Shown one piece after another: positions 1-9,783 of a DNA stretch of 64,000 nt (position 1 is the first letter of the stretch; every line of letters begins with the position of its first letter). The DNA is from Pseudomonas helvetica (lineage in GTDB: Bacteria; Pseudomonadota; Gammaproteobacteria; Pseudomonadales; Pseudomonadaceae): positions 6,087,001 through 6,151,000 of the forward strand of contig NZ_CP150917.1 of the NCBI RefSeq assembly GCF_039908645.1, written 5' to 3'. A program made the translations under genes and the position numbers. Below the pieces are notes generated by a model. The model was given only the letters and a program-made list of their open reading frames with translations, was not told the origin of the DNA and did not search any database.

Positions 1-328
1 CCGGCAGCCGATAGGCAAAACCGCTGCAAGAACCGCCACGATCCAGCCCAAACACCAGCCCCGGCATTTCCGGAGTACCGCGGTGTTCGTGGGACCATAG
101 GTACAAGCCGCGATGGTAACCATGCACGCGTCCGCGCACCCGCTCGACGGCTGTGCATTCCGGGCGCCAGATCAATGAACCGTAAGCGAATAACCAGACC
201 GGCCCGCCCTTGTGCCGGGCCATGGTGGCCTGCATCGAGCTGAGCAATTGTTCGTGAGTCAGCTGCGCGCCCAGATCGAGCCGCGGAGGGTAAGCCAGAT
301 TCAAACAAGCAGATTCAATGGCGGTCAT
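1..328 (-). CDS. chaC: ChaC-type gamma-glutamylcyclotransferase, 3' end outside the window
   Basis: The first 109 codons are present and the rest lies before position 1. The protein reads MTAIESACLN at the start and carries the FAYGSLIW motif at residues 47-54, followed by HGYHRGLYLWSHEHRGT. Both are typical of ChaC proteins, cytosolic enzymes that cleave gamma-glutamyl bonds in glutathione to give 5-oxoproline and Cys-Gly. The start is the ATG at 326-328; upstream lies an AT-rich gap, so the gene probably has its own promoter there. Function is inferred from family motifs; the catalytic Glu is beyond the edge. Confidence 0.85.
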   Translation of the reverse strand, partial: MTAIESACLNLAYPPRLDLGAQLTHEQLLSSMQATMARHKGGPVWLFAYGSLIWRPECTAVERVRGRVHGYHRGLYLWSHEHRGTPEMPGLVFGLDRGGSCSGFAYRLP

Positions 329-669
329 GGCAAAGGGTGTTCAGTCCCACAAGTATTACAAGATGTAAGCAAGATTAACGTCATAGAACATATAGCAGTA
401 AACGTAAAACGAAAAGTGCTAAAGGACGCATGCCCCTTCTATATCAAGGACTGCGCCAATTAAGGAGTCTGATATATAGCCTAATACTCTTTGGGAAATA
501 TCTTAAATACCCGAATGAAATATGCATAAGCCTTGCGGCCGTTCAGAATCAACCGTCATTTAACAGATCTTTCTGACGTATTCGTCTGATACCCTGCCGC
601 CCCTTCTTTGAATGCAGGCGTATAGCAGCCTCCACAGGCGCAAGCCGAATTACCAATAGAGGTCGCAAG
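329..669. other. AT-rich divergent intergenic region
   Basis: This 341-bp gap separates the divergent chaC and PagP-like genes. It is clearly AT-richer than its surroundings between about 340 and 540, with runs such as TATATAG. It probably holds promoters for both genes. I could not assign a specific operator, and I saw no convincing repeated PhoP-type box. Confidence 0.4.
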
Positions 670-1149
670 ATGAAAAACCTGAAAATGTACGGTCTGCTGT
701 TGCTGGCGCTGGCCACCCCGGCGCTGGCAGTCGAAAGCCCGACTCAAGCAGACAAGGGCTTCTGGTACCTGCAAGGTAGCCTCTATACCAAACACTATTC
801 GCCAGACCCCGATCACAATAACAATCAGGACCTGATCGGCCTTGAACGCAATGAAGCATCCGGTTGGTTGTTTGGCGCAGTGACTTTTCGTAACTCGTTC
901 AGTCAGCGCTCGTATTACGCCTATGCGGGGAAGCGTTACGAGAGCGCCGACTATCCGGTGTATATAAAACTGACCGGTGGATTACTCCAGGGCTACAGCG
1001 GCGAGTACAAGGACAAGATTCCGCTCAACCACTTCGGCGTAGCGCCCGTGATCATTCCATCACTGGGCGCGCATTACGGCCCGGTCGCTGCCGAGTTGGT
1101 TCTGCTCGGCTTTAACGCCGCGATGATCACCACCGGCGTGCGCTTTTAG
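670..1149 (+). CDS. PagP-like outer-membrane beta-barrel protein
   Basis: This 159-residue protein has a signal peptide (residues 1-20, ending ALA) and a short beta-barrel body ending in GVRF with a terminal aromatic, as in outer-membrane proteins. The order of motifs follows lipid A palmitoyltransferase PagP: KHYSP with His42, then TFRNSF with Ser76 (E. coli PagP has FKDSW), then APVIIP and HYGPV (PLPVLLP and YGPV in PagP). PagP moves palmitate from phospholipid to lipid A in the outer leaflet. The Asp next to the catalytic Ser is Asn75 here, which makes activity uncertain. Such Pseudomonas proteins are often labelled sn-glycerol-3-phosphate transporter, a label the sequence does not support. 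The start has a GAGGTCGCAAG ribosome site just upstream. Confidence 0.65.
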   Translation: MKNLKMYGLLLLALATPALAVESPTQADKGFWYLQGSLYTKHYSPDPDHNNNQDLIGLERNEASGWLFGAVTFRNSFSQRSYYAYAGKRYESADYPVYIKLTGGLLQGYSGEYKDKIPLNHFGVAPVIIPSLGAHYGPVAAELVLLGFNAAMITTGVRF

Positions 1150-2132
1150 GCAGGGTTGTTGGCTTGTGGACGAGGCGCGTAGGCGAAGACGTCAGCGCGC
1201 ATCTGGTGCGCGTCCATCCCGGCGTTGACCAAGGCGTCCAGCGTGCCGTAAACCATCGCCGGCGAACCGCTGGCGTACACATGCAGGGACTTCAGGTCGG
1301 GGAAATCCTCGCAAACCGCCTCGTGCAGCATGCCGCAACGCCCTTCCCAACCGCACAGATCGCTGACGACCTTGTGCAGGAACAGGTTGGGCAGCTTCAG
1401 CCATTCATCCCAATGTTCGATCTGATAGAAGTCTTCCGGCCGCCGCACGCCCCAATACAGGTGTACCGGATGCTTGAAGCCCTTGGCCCGGCAATGCTCG
1501 ATCAGGCTGTGGATCTGCCCCATGCCGGTACCCGCCGCCATCAACACCAGCGGACAGTCAGGCAACTCGGCCAGATGCGTATCGCCGAAGGGCATTTCAA
1601 TGCGCACCATGCGATTGCGCTGCAACTGCTCGATCAGGCTGAGCGCACTGGCTTCGCGCGCCAGCACATGCAGTTCCAGATCTCGTCCTGAATGCGGCGC
1701 AGAGGCCAGCGAGAAGGCGGATTTCTCGCCATTCTCGCGCTCGATCAGCAGGTACTGCCCGGCGTGATAGCGCGGCGGCTTGCCGGCCGGTGCCCGCAGT
1801 CGAACCCGCCAGGTATCACCGCCGACGTCTACGCATTCAGTGACCTGACACGACAGGCTGCGCACCGGTAGTTCTCCCAGCGCAAGGACGCCATCCCACA
1901 ATACGATGCAGTCTTCCAGCGGCTCTGCTATGCAAGTGTAGAACTCACCGTGATCGCGCACATCGCCGGTCTGCTTGACCCGACCTTCGACCAGCAACGC
2001 CGCGCAAACGTGGCAGTTGCCATTACGGCAGCTTTGCGGGCACTCATAGCCCAAACGCCGCGCCCCATCGAGAATCCGCTCGCCGGGCAGTATCTCAAGC
2101 ACTGCTCCGGACGGCTGCAAGGTTACACGCAT
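1146..2132 (-). CDS. Ferredoxin-NAD(P)H reductase type flavoprotein (2Fe-2S plus FAD/NAD domains)
   Basis: The 328-residue protein starts with a plant-type [2Fe-2S] ferredoxin domain (residues 1-90; ligands Cys35, Cys40, Cys43 and Cys67). A FAD-binding domain with YHAGQYLLIE follows, then a NAD-binding domain with LMAAGTGMGQIHSLIEHC. This is the layout of CDP-6-deoxy-delta-3,4-glucoseen reductase and of phenol hydroxylase reductase subunits; it shuttles electrons from NAD(P)H to a partner. The ATG at 2130-2132 shares a base with the TGA of ubiD upstream, so the two are co-transcribed and translationally coupled. A TTG one codon earlier is less likely. The electron acceptor is unknown; coupling to ubiD suggests ubiquinone-related or aromatic metabolism, which is inference. 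Confidence 0.8.
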   Translation of the reverse strand: MRVTLQPSGAVLEILPGERILDGARRLGYECPQSCRNGNCHVCAALLVEGRVKQTGDVRDHGEFYTCIAEPLEDCIVLWDGVLALGELPVRSLSCQVTECVDVGGDTWRVRLRAPAGKPPRYHAGQYLLIERENGEKSAFSLASAPHSGRDLELHVLAREASALSLIEQLQRNRMVRIEMPFGDTHLAELPDCPLVLMAAGTGMGQIHSLIEHCRAKGFKHPVHLYWGVRRPEDFYQIEHWDEWLKLPNLFLHKVVSDLCGWEGRCGMLHEAVCEDFPDLKSLHVYASGSPAMVYGTLDALVNAGMDAHQMRADVFAYAPRPQANNPA

Positions 2133-3598
2133 CAATCTATTCCTAATTGATTCCAGATGGCATCGATCCGGCGTGTTACCGCCTCATCCTTGACGATTAC
2201 CCGGCCCCACTCGCGGGTGGTTTCGCCGGGCCATTTATGCGTGGCATCGAGCCCCATCTTCGACCCCAGGCCGGAAATCGGCGAGGCGAAGTCGAGGTAG
2301 TCGATCGGCGTGTTATCGATCATCACCGTATCGCGCTTGGGGTCCATGCGCGTGGTGATGGCCCAGATCACGTCGTTCCAGTCGCGGGCGTTGATATCGT
2401 CGTCAGTGACGATAACGAACTTGGTGTACATGAACTGTCGTAAAAACGACCAGACACCGAGCATTACCCGCTTGGCATGGCCGGGGTACTGCTTTTTCAT
2501 GGTCACGATAGCCATGCGGTACGAGCAGCCTTCAGGCGGCAGGTAGAAGTCGGTGATCTCCGGAAACTGCTTTTGCAGGATCGGCACGAACACTTCATTC
2601 AGCGCCACACCGAGAATCGCCGGCTCATCCGGTGGACGGCCGGTGTAGGTGCTGTGGTAAATCGGCTTGATACGGTGCGTGATGCGCTCGACGGTGAACA
2701 CCGGGAAGCTGTCGACTTCGTTGTAATAGCCGGTGTGGTCGCCGTACGGACCTTCATCGGCCATTTCGCCTGGATGAATCACACCTTCAAGGATGATCTC
2801 GGCGGTGGCCGGCACTTGCAGGTCGTTGCCACGGCACTTCACAAGCTCGGTACGGTTACCGCGCAAGAGGCCAGCGAAGGCGTACTCGGACAGGCTGTCC
2901 GGCACCGGCGTTACCGCGCCGAGAATGGTTGCAGGGTCGGCACCCAATGCCACGGACACCGGGAATGGCTGGCCCGGATGTTTTTCGCACCACTCGCGAT
3001 AGTCCAGCGCGCCGCCACGGTGGCTCAACCAGCGCATGATGACTTTGTTGCGGCCAATCACTTGCTGGCGATAGATGCCGAGGTTCTGGCGGTCCTTGTT
3101 CGGGCCTTTGGTGACTGTCAGGCCCCAGGTGATCAGCGGGCCGACGTCGCCGGGCCAGCAGGTCTGCACCGGCAGCATTGCCAGGTCGACGTCATCGCCT
3201 TCGATGACCACTTCCTGACAGACCGCGTCCTTGACGACTTTCGGCGCCATGGCAATGATTTTGCGGAAGATCGGCAGCTTGGACCAGGCATCTTTCAGCC
3301 CCTTTGGCGGCTCGGGCTCTTTGAGGAAGGCCAGCAGTTTGCCAATCTCGCGTAGTTCGCTGACAGCTTCGGCGCCCATGCCCAAGGCCACGCGCTCAGG
3401 CGTACCGAACAGGTTGCCAAGCACGGGAATGTCATAACCGGTCGGGTTTTCGAACAGCAGCGCCGGGCCCTTGGCCCGCAAGGTGCGATCGCAAACCTCG
3501 GTCATTTCCAGCACTGGGGACACCGGAACCTGGATGCGCTTGAGCTCGCCGCGCTGTTCCAGGCCGCTGATAAAGTCGCGCAAGTCGCGATACTGCAT
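2132..3598 (-). CDS. ubiD: 4-hydroxy-3-polyprenylbenzoate decarboxylase UbiD
   Basis: The 488-residue protein matches UbiD along its whole length: it opens [22 protein letters not shown] and carries the [11 protein letters not shown] and [11 protein letters not shown] blocks of the family. UbiD removes the carboxyl group from the ring of the ubiquinone precursor and needs prenylated FMN made by UbiX. The length equals the usual 488-497 residues. Upstream is a gap and then rho, also on the minus strand but behind a terminator, so ubiD begins its own operon with the reductase downstream. Confidence 0.95.
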   Translation of the reverse strand: MQYRDLRDFISGLEQRGELKRIQVPVSPVLEMTEVCDRTLRAKGPALLFENPTGYDIPVLGNLFGTPERVALGMGAEAVSELREIGKLLAFLKEPEPPKGLKDAWSKLPIFRKIIAMAPKVVKDAVCQEVVIEGDDVDLAMLPVQTCWPGDVGPLITWGLTVTKGPNKDRQNLGIYRQQVIGRNKVIMRWLSHRGGALDYREWCEKHPGQPFPVSVALGADPATILGAVTPVPDSLSEYAFAGLLRGNRTELVKCRGNDLQVPATAEIILEGVIHPGEMADEGPYGDHTGYYNEVDSFPVFTVERITHRIKPIYHSTYTGRPPDEPAILGVALNEVFVPILQKQFPEITDFYLPPEGCSYRMAIVTMKKQYPGHAKRVMLGVWSFLRQFMYTKFVIVTDDDINARDWNDVIWAITTRMDPKRDTVMIDNTPIDYLDFASPISGLGSKMGLDATHKWPGETTREWGRVIVKDEAVTRRIDAIWNQLGID

Positions 3599-3698
3599 GC
3601 GTTAGCCTCGTTTTGGCCATGGCGTTCGGGGGCATGAGTTTAGCCTCGAACCCACCCATTCAGAAGAGTGACCAGGCAAATCATCAACGGTCAGATAG

Positions 3699-3725
3699 CA
3701 AAAAGCCGGGTTTCCCCGGCTTTTG
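3699..3725 (-). terminator. Intrinsic terminator after rho
   Basis: A stem of AAAAGCCGGG and CCCGGCTTTT around a short loop sits 15 bp past the rho stop. It is nearly symmetric, so it could act on both strands. Confidence 0.8.
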
Positions 3726-3739
3726 CTGGCCTGATCGAC

Positions 3740-4999
3740 TTACTTGCGTTTCATCGACAGGAAGAACTCATCATTGGTCTTGGTCTGTTTCAGCTTGTCG
3801 ACCAGGAACTCGATGGCAGACACTTCATCCATAGGATGCAGCAGCTTGCGCAGGATCCACATGCGCTGCAGCTCGTCGTCGGCAGTCAGCAACTCTTCGC
3901 GGCGGGTGCCGGAGCGGTTGATGTTGATCGCCGGGAAGACGCGCTTTTCAGCGATCTTGCGATCCAGAGGCAGTTCCATGTTGCCGGTGCCCTTGAATTC
4001 TTCGTAGATCACTTCGTCCATCTTCGAGCCGGTTTCAACCAGCGCGGTAGCGATGATGGTCAGCGAGCCGCCTTCTTCGATGTTCCGTGCGGCACCGAAG
4101 AAACGCTTTGGTTTCTCCAGGGCGTGGGCATCGACACCACCGGTGAGGACCTTGCCGGAGCTCGGGATCACAGTGTTGTAGGCACGTGCCAGACGGGTGA
4201 TGGAGTCGAGCAGGATGACCACGTCTTTCTTGTGTTCAACCAGGCGCTTGGCCTTCTCGATCACCATTTCGGCAACCTGCACGTGGCGGGTTGGCGGCTC
4301 GTCGAACGTCGAGGCAACCACTTCGCCGCGCACGGTGCGCTGCATTTCGGTTACTTCTTCCGGACGTTCGTCGATCAGCAGCACGATCAGATGAACTTCA
4401 GGGTTGTTACGCGCGATGTTGGCAGCGATGTTCTGCAGCATGATCGTCTTGCCCGCTTTTGGCGGAGCAACGATCAGACCGCGCTGGCCTTTACCGATCG
4501 GGGCGCACAGGTCGATGACACGACCGGTGAGGTCTTCGGTGGAACCGTTACCGGCTTCCATCTTCATGCGCACGGTCGGGAACAGCGGGGTCAGGTTCTC
4601 GAAGAGAATCTTGTTTTTCGCGTTCTCGGGACGATCGTAATTGATCGTGTCGACCTTGAGCAGTGCGAAATAACGCTCGCCTTCCTTTGGAGGACGGATC
4701 TTGCCAACGATGGTGTCACCGGTGCGCAAGTTGAAGCGACGGATCTGGCTCGGCGAGACGTAGATATCGTCTGGGCCGGCAAGATAGGAGGCGTCTGCAG
4801 AGCGGAGAAAGCCGAAGCCGTCCTGGAGAATCTCCAGCACGCCATCACCGGAGATTTCCTCGCCGCTTTTCGCGTGCTTTTTCAGCAAGGAGAAAATCAC
4901 ATCCTGCTTGCGCGAACGGGCCATATTTTCTATGCCCATCTGTTCGGCCAATTCGAGCAGTTCGGTAATCGGCTTTTGCTTGAGTTCAGTCAGATTCAT
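3740..4999 (-). CDS. rho: Transcription termination factor Rho
   Basis: The 419-residue ATP-dependent RNA helicase has the full family layout: N-terminal helical domain, cold-shock-like RNA-binding domain (DGFGFLRS near residue 60), Walker A APPKAGKT near 178-185, Walker [17 protein letters not shown], and the Q-loop/R-loop core that ends with MKRK. Rho hexamers load on C-rich nascent RNA and release RNA polymerase. Length equals E. coli Rho (419). A long upstream gap (5000-5247) leaves room for a leader; Rho genes are often autoregulated, but I cannot identify the site. Confidence 0.98.
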   Translation of the reverse strand: MNLTELKQKPITELLELAEQMGIENMARSRKQDVIFSLLKKHAKSGEEISGDGVLEILQDGFGFLRSADASYLAGPDDIYVSPSQIRRFNLRTGDTIVGKIRPPKEGERYFALLKVDTINYDRPENAKNKILFENLTPLFPTVRMKMEAGNGSTEDLTGRVIDLCAPIGKGQRGLIVAPPKAGKTIMLQNIAANIARNNPEVHLIVLLIDERPEEVTEMQRTVRGEVVASTFDEPPTRHVQVAEMVIEKAKRLVEHKKDVVILLDSITRLARAYNTVIPSSGKVLTGGVDAHALEKPKRFFGAARNIEEGGSLTIIATALVETGSKMDEVIYEEFKGTGNMELPLDRKIAEKRVFPAININRSGTRREELLTADDELQRMWILRKLLHPMDEVSAIEFLVDKLKQTKTNDEFFLSMKRK

Positions 5000-5196
5000 A
5001 TAGGAATGACGTAATCATTTATGGAGGGGGGGAAATTAAGCTTTTGGCTTAATGAGGCCGCGCCGCAGAGAAGGCGACAGGATCGCGTACTTATTCGAAA
5101 AGGAGAGCGTCGGCGACGGCTTGCAGGGGGCGCTGGAGAAACCAGTGCGGGGCCGAATGTAACACCTGAGTTTCGGAGCGTCTAGCCCTGAATAAC

Positions 5197-5227
5197 GAAA
5201 AAGCCCCGCTATTTGCGGGGCTTTTTG
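5197..5227 (-). terminator. Intrinsic terminator after trxA
   Basis: A GC-rich stem AAGCCCCGC / GCGGGGCTT with flanking A and T runs lies 20 bp past the trxA stop. It separates trxA from rho and can work on both strands. Confidence 0.85.
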
Positions 5228-5247
5228 GATGACGCTTGCAACAACGC

Positions 5248-5577
5248 TTAAATGTTGGCGTCGAGGAAGGCAGCCAGTTGCGACTTCGACAGCGCGCCGA
5301 CCTTGGTCGCTTCGACGTTGCCGTTCTTGAACAGCATCAGGGTCGGGATACCACGTACGCCGTGCTTGGCCGGGGTTTCCTGGTTTTCGTCGATGTTCAG
5401 CTTGGCAACGGTCAGCTTACCTTTGTAGGTTTCAGCGATTTCGTCCAGAACCGGAGCGATCATCTTGCATGGGCCACACCACTCAGCCCAGTAGTCGACC
5501 AGTACAGCACCTTCGGCCTTGAGTACGTCAGCTTCGAAGCTAGCGTCGCTAACGTGTTTGATAAGATCGCTGCTCAT
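5248..5577 (-). CDS. trxA: Thioredoxin 1
   Basis: This 109-residue cytosolic disulfide reductase has the active site WCGPC with Cys34 and Cys37, the cis-Pro motif GIPTLMLF, and the normal thioredoxin length. It is reduced by thioredoxin reductase and serves ribonucleotide reductase and many other substrates. It stands alone, followed by a terminator and then rho; the trxA-rho order is common in gamma-proteobacteria. Confidence 0.97.
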   Translation of the reverse strand: MSSDLIKHVSDASFEADVLKAEGAVLVDYWAEWCGPCKMIAPVLDEIAETYKGKLTVAKLNIDENQETPAKHGVRGIPTLMLFKNGNVEATKVGALSKSQLAAFLDANI

Positions 5578-5697
5578 GGAAGTCTCCAGGTTGTAAGCAA
5601 AAAAACGTGGCCCATCATAGCCGCCCTTCCCTCGTTCAGGAAGCCGCAGATGATTGAGTCTCGCTATGGTGGTGCATGAGTTTGGGTATAGCTCAAG

Positions 5698-6402
5698 TCA
5701 CGCCGTGGCGGGGGTCACGAAGGAGATTCCAGTGCGCAAGGCCGCGTTGCGCACGTGCTCCTGCATAGCCTTCTGCGCGCCCCCCGAAGCCCGGCGGGCC
5801 AGCGCCCGGAGGATCTTGCGGTGTTCCTGCCAGGTTTCCATGGCCCGTTCGGCCCGGATAAACGGTAGTTTCTGGCTCTCCAGAAAGAGCTCGGCACTCG
5901 CCGTCAGAATGCTCAACATCGCCTGATTGCCACTGGCCAGCAGGATTCGCCGATGAAATTCGAAGTCCAGCCGCGCCGCCGCGTCGAAGTCCCCGGCACG
6001 CAACTCGTCGCGCATCGCTGCAACGTTATCCTCAAGGGCATCGAGCTCATCGGCGCTCAATGTCACCGCCGCCAACCCCGCCGCAAAACCTTCCAGGGCA
6101 TAGCGCAACTGAAAGATATCCACAGGCGATGCTTGAGCCGCGAACGGCCAACTGACTCCCGACACTGCCGGGGATTGCTCGACTGCCTGAACAAAAACCC
6201 CTTTGCCAGGCTGCACGCTGATCACCCCCAAGGCACTCAAGGATGACAACGCCTCACGCAGCGACGCCCGACTCACGCCCAGTTGCAGTGCCAGATCACG
6301 CTGCGAAGGCAGCACGTCCCCCGGCCCGAAACCCTGTTCGGCAATCAGTTTACGGATGGCGTGCAGCGCCACTTCGGGTACGGCGCGGGAGATCGAATTC
6401 AT
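5698..6402 (-). CDS. FadR-subfamily GntR transcriptional regulator
   Basis: The 234-residue protein has a winged helix-turn-helix (residues about 10-75, with PSQRDLALQLGVSRASLREAL) and a C-terminal FCD ligand-binding domain (DFEFHRRILLASGN). FCD regulators usually bind small carboxylates or amino acids, often through a metal. It is divergent from the ABC transporter starting at 6657, so it very likely controls that operon from the shared 254-bp gap. The effector is unknown. Confidence 0.9.
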   Translation of the reverse strand: MNSISRAVPEVALHAIRKLIAEQGFGPGDVLPSQRDLALQLGVSRASLREALSSLSALGVISVQPGKGVFVQAVEQSPAVSGVSWPFAAQASPVDIFQLRYALEGFAAGLAAVTLSADELDALEDNVAAMRDELRAGDFDAAARLDFEFHRRILLASGNQAMLSILTASAELFLESQKLPFIRAERAMETWQEHRKILRALARRASGGAQKAMQEHVRNAALRTGISFVTPATA

Positions 6403-6656
6403 GGTTTTTCAGACGAGCCAGACCAGTGAGCGGCTAGTTGTAAAGCTAATCGCCGAGTCAGGCAAGTCGTGCCCCACGGGGGTTCGAGCGCTTTAGGCGA
6501 TGCCCGATCAAGGTGCGAAAACATCAGCAACTGTTCAGACCAGTAAGACCGACAAACGCCAGTAAATCCGTGGCCTTACAGGCATTTCGCCGAGGGTTGG
6601 CATGGCCTGTGCTCTGTCGATTCGCAGAAATCACTTGCCGAATCCGGAGATTTGCC

Positions 6657-7442
6657 ATGACCCAGCGTTGCAGCGCCCTGCTCACTGCCCTGTTCGCCAG
6701 CCTGATGCTCTGTCAGCTCCCCGCCCATGCCGACGGCCTGGAGGATGTGGTCAAACGCGGCACGCTCAAGGTCGCCGTGCCTCAGGACTTCCCGCCGTTT
6801 GGCTCGGTGGGCCCCGACATGAAACCCCGCGGCCTGGACATCGACACCGCCAAACTGCTGGCCGACCAGCTCAAGGTCAAACTCGAACTGACGCCGGTCA
6901 ACAGCACCAACCGCATTCCGTTCCTGACCACCGGCAAGGTCGACCTGGTGATCTCCAGCCTCGGCAAAAATCCTGAGCGCGAGAAGGTCATCGACTTCTC
7001 CCGCGCCTACGCGCCCTTCTATCTCGCGGTGTTCGGCCCGCCAGACGTCGCCATCAACGACCTGGATGACCTCAAGGGTAAAACCGTCAGCGTCACCCGT
7101 GGCGCCATCGAAGACATCGAGTTGACTGCCGTGGCCCCGCAAGGCGTGACCATCAAGCGCTTCGAAGACAACAACTCGACCGTCGCCGCTTACCTCGCAG
7201 GGCAAGTCGACCTGATCGCCAGCGGCAACGTGGTGATGGCGACCATCAGCGAGCGCAACCCGAAACGCATTCCGGCGCTGAAACTGAAGCTCAAGGATTC
7301 GCCGGTCTACGTCGGTGTGAACAAGAACGAGCCGGCGCTGCTGGACAAGGTCAACCAGATCCTGACCACCGCCAGGACCGATGGCAGCCTCGAGAAAAAC
7401 GCTCAAACCTGGCTCAAGCAGCCGCTGCCGGCCGATCTCTGA
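6657..7442 (+). CDS. Polar amino-acid ABC transporter, periplasmic binding protein
   Basis: A 261-residue family 3 solute-binding protein. The start is the ATG at 6657, six bases after a CGGAGA ribosome site, because the signal peptide (MTQRCSALLTALFASLMLC, cleaved after AHA) begins there; longer readings lack a leader. The mature part shows KRGTLKVAVPQDFPPFG, RGLDIDTAK and LDDLKGKTVSV, the standard ligand-cleft blocks. It delivers an amino acid to the two permeases encoded next. The exact substrate cannot be read from the sequence. Confidence 0.9.
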   Translation: MTQRCSALLTALFASLMLCQLPAHADGLEDVVKRGTLKVAVPQDFPPFGSVGPDMKPRGLDIDTAKLLADQLKVKLELTPVNSTNRIPFLTTGKVDLVISSLGKNPEREKVIDFSRAYAPFYLAVFGPPDVAINDLDDLKGKTVSVTRGAIEDIELTAVAPQGVTIKRFEDNNSTVAAYLAGQVDLIASGNVVMATISERNPKRIPALKLKLKDSPVYVGVNKNEPALLDKVNQILTTARTDGSLEKNAQTWLKQPLPADL

Positions 7443-7476
7443 TCGTCGCGACGGCGCTTAATCGAGGAAACTGTCC

Positions 7477-8145
7477 ATGGCCTATCAGTTCGACTTTTTA
7501 CCGGTGGTGCAGAACACCGACCTGCTGCTGCGCGGTGCGCTGTTCACCCTTGAGCTGACGGCCATCGGCGCACTGCTCGGGGTGAGCCTGGGGATTGTCG
7601 GCGCGGTGGTGCGGGCGTGGAACATCCGTCCGTTTGCCGGGATTTTCGGGGTTTACGTCGAGTTGATCCGCAACACACCGTTTCTGGTGCAACTGTTCTT
7701 CATCTTCTTCGGCTTGCCGTCGCTGGGCCTGCAAATTTCCGAATGGCAGGCGGCAGTGCTGGCGATGGTGATCAACCTCGGCGCCTATTCGACGGAAATC
7801 ATTCGCGCGGGCATTCAAGCGATTCCGCGTGGCCAGCTGGAAGCTGCGGCGGCGTTGGCGATGAGCCGCTTCGAAGCGTTTCGCCATGTGGTGCTGCTGC
7901 CGGCGCTGGGCAAAGTCTGGCCGGCCCTGAGCAGCCAGATCATCATCGTCATGCTCGGTTCGGCAGTGTGCTCACAGATCGCCACGCAAGAGCTGAGTTT
8001 TGCCGCCAACTTCATTCAGTCGCGCAACTTCCGCGCCTTCGAAACCTACGCCCTGACCACGCTGGTCTACCTGTGCATGGCCTTGTTGATCCGCCAGCTA
8101 CTGAACTGGATTGGGCGACGCTACATTGCGAGGAACGACCAATGA
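7477..8145 (+). CDS. Polar amino-acid ABC transporter permease 1
   Basis: The 222-residue inner-membrane protein is of the HisM/GlnP type, with several hydrophobic segments and the ATPase-contact EAA loop GQLEAAAALAMSRFEAFRHV near residue 120. It forms the pore with the product of the next gene, whose ATG overlaps this TGA (ATGA, 8142-8145), so the two are translated together. Confidence 0.92.
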   Translation: MAYQFDFLPVVQNTDLLLRGALFTLELTAIGALLGVSLGIVGAVVRAWNIRPFAGIFGVYVELIRNTPFLVQLFFIFFGLPSLGLQISEWQAAVLAMVINLGAYSTEIIRAGIQAIPRGQLEAAAALAMSRFEAFRHVVLLPALGKVWPALSSQIIIVMLGSAVCSQIATQELSFAANFIQSRNFRAFETYALTTLVYLCMALLIRQLLNWIGRRYIARNDQ

Positions 8146-8792
8146 GCGATTTCACCTTCTGGGACATCGTCCGCAACCTGCTCACCGGCCTGCAATGGAC
8201 CCTGGCGCTGTCGCTGGTAGCGTTTATCGGTGGCGGGCTGATCGGCTTGCTGATCATGACCCTGCGTATTTCGAAAAACGCCCTGCCACGAGGCTTCGCC
8301 CGTACCTACATTGAGCTGTTCCAGGGCACACCACTGCTGATGCAGCTGTTCCTGGTGTTTTTCGGCGTAGCGCTGCTGGGGATCGAGATTTCGCCGTGGC
8401 TGGCGGCGGCGATTGCCTTGACGCTGTTTACCAGCGCTTACCTGGCGGAGATCTGGCGCGGCTGCGTCGATTCGATCGCCAACGGTCAGTGGGAAGCGTC
8501 GGCAAGCCTGGCGCTCAATCCCTTTGAACAGCTGCGCCACGTGATCCTGCCGCAAGCCCTGCGCATTGCCGTGGCACCGACCGTGGGCTTCTCGGTGCAG
8601 GTGGTCAAGGGCACGGCGGTGACCTCGATCATCGGCTTCACCGAACTCACCAAAACCGGCGGCATGCTCGCCAATGCAACCTTCGAACCCTTCATGGTCT
8701 ACGGCCTCGTGGCGCTCGGTTACTTCCTGCTCTGCTACCCGTTGTCCCTCAGTGCCCGCTACCTGGAAAGGAGACTGCATGCCTCTGCTTAG
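8142..8792 (+). CDS. Polar amino-acid ABC transporter permease 2
   Basis: The 216-residue second pore subunit starts at the ATG overlapping the previous stop (MSDFTFWDIV). It has the EAA loop GQWEASASLALNPFEQLRHV and the usual membrane segments. It pairs with permease 1 as a heterodimer. It overlaps the ATPase gene by 14 bp, a sign of tight co-expression. Confidence 0.92.
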   Translation: MSDFTFWDIVRNLLTGLQWTLALSLVAFIGGGLIGLLIMTLRISKNALPRGFARTYIELFQGTPLLMQLFLVFFGVALLGIEISPWLAAAIALTLFTSAYLAEIWRGCVDSIANGQWEASASLALNPFEQLRHVILPQALRIAVAPTVGFSVQVVKGTAVTSIIGFTELTKTGGMLANATFEPFMVYGLVALGYFLLCYPLSLSARYLERRLHASA

Positions 8793-9525
8793 AATTTCCG
8801 CCCTGCATAAATATTACGGCGATCACCATGTGCTCAAAGGCATCGACCTGAGCGTCGATGAAGGCCAGGTGGTGGCAATCATCGGGCGTAGCGGCTCGGG
8901 GAAATCGACCCTGCTGCGCACCTTGAACGGCCTGGAGTCGATCAACGACGGGGTGATCGAAGTCGACGGCGAATACCTCGACGCCGCCCGCGCCGACCTG
9001 CGCAGCCTGCGCAGCCTGCGACAGAAGGTCGGCATGGTGTTTCAGCAATTCAACCTGTTCCCGCACCTGACGGTGGGCGAAAACGTCATGCTCGCGCCGC
9101 AAGTGGTGCAGAAAGTCTCCAAGACCAAAGCCGCCGGGCTGGCGCGACAGATGCTGGAGCGGGTCGGGCTCGCGGAGAAATTCGATGCGTTCCCGGATCG
9201 ACTGTCCGGCGGCCAGCAACAGCGTGTTGCGATTGCCCGGGCCCTGGCAATGTCGCCGAAAGTGCTGCTGTGCGACGAAATCACCTCGGCACTTGATCCC
9301 GAGCTGGTCAACGAGGTGCTGAGCGTGGTCCGGCAACTGGCCAGGGACGGAATGACGCTGATCATGGTCACCCACGAAATGCGCTTCGCCCGCGAGGTCG
9401 GCGACAAACTGGTGTTCATGCACCAAGGCAAGGTGCACGAGGTGGGCGATCCGAAAGTGTTGTTTGCCAATCCGAAGACGGCAGAGCTGGCGAATTTCAT
9501 TGGCACCGTTGAGACGACTGCCTGA
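8779..9525 (+). CDS. Polar amino-acid ABC transporter ATP-binding protein
   Basis: The 248-residue ATPase is of the GlnQ/HisP type: Walker A IIGRSGSGKSTLLRTLN, Q-loop VFQQFNLFPH, signature LSGGQQQRVAIARALA, Walker B VLLCDEITSALDPE and switch His in VTHEMRFA. The start MPLLRISALHKYY lies after GGAGACTGC inside the end of permease 2. One residue stands out: the Walker B reads CDEITSA, with Ile where most relatives have Pro or Val. This is the last gene of the operon; a REP doublet follows. Confidence 0.95.
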   Translation: MPLLRISALHKYYGDHHVLKGIDLSVDEGQVVAIIGRSGSGKSTLLRTLNGLESINDGVIEVDGEYLDAARADLRSLRSLRQKVGMVFQQFNLFPHLTVGENVMLAPQVVQKVSKTKAAGLARQMLERVGLAEKFDAFPDRLSGGQQQRVAIARALAMSPKVLLCDEITSALDPELVNEVLSVVRQLARDGMTLIMVTHEMRFAREVGDKLVFMHQGKVHEVGDPKVLFANPKTAELANFIGTVETTA

Positions 9526-9530
9526 AGCCT

Positions 9531-9663
9531 TGTGGCGAGGGAGCTTGCTCCCGCTCGACTGCGCAGCAGTCGTAAGGCCTGCAGATGCGGTCTGCCTGGT
9601 AGAAATCGGGCCCACCATTGAGGACCGCTTCGCGCTCCAGCGGGAGCAAGCTCCCTCGCCACA
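9531..9663. repeat. REP doublet (inverted pair)
   Basis: Two inverted copies of TGTGGCGAGGGAGCTTGCTC face each other at 9531-9553 and 9643-9663, about 90 bp apart. This is the REPIN layout of Pseudomonas. It lies in the 258-bp gap between the transporter and ppx and may act as a transcript end. Confidence 0.85.
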
Positions 9664-9783
9664 GAGGATAGACGCTCGAGCCACCGAGTTTCGTGCGTCA
9701 TATCAATGCTTTAATTCGTGCGCGTTGGCGGCAGCGGTTGATCGTGGCAGGATGTCGAGGTTATCGACCGAGACCCCCTCACC

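Noticed and set aside
3668..5014. 448-codon plus-strand frame over rho
   Set aside because: Antisense to rho, which is fully conserved; the frame is open only because of high-GC codon use.
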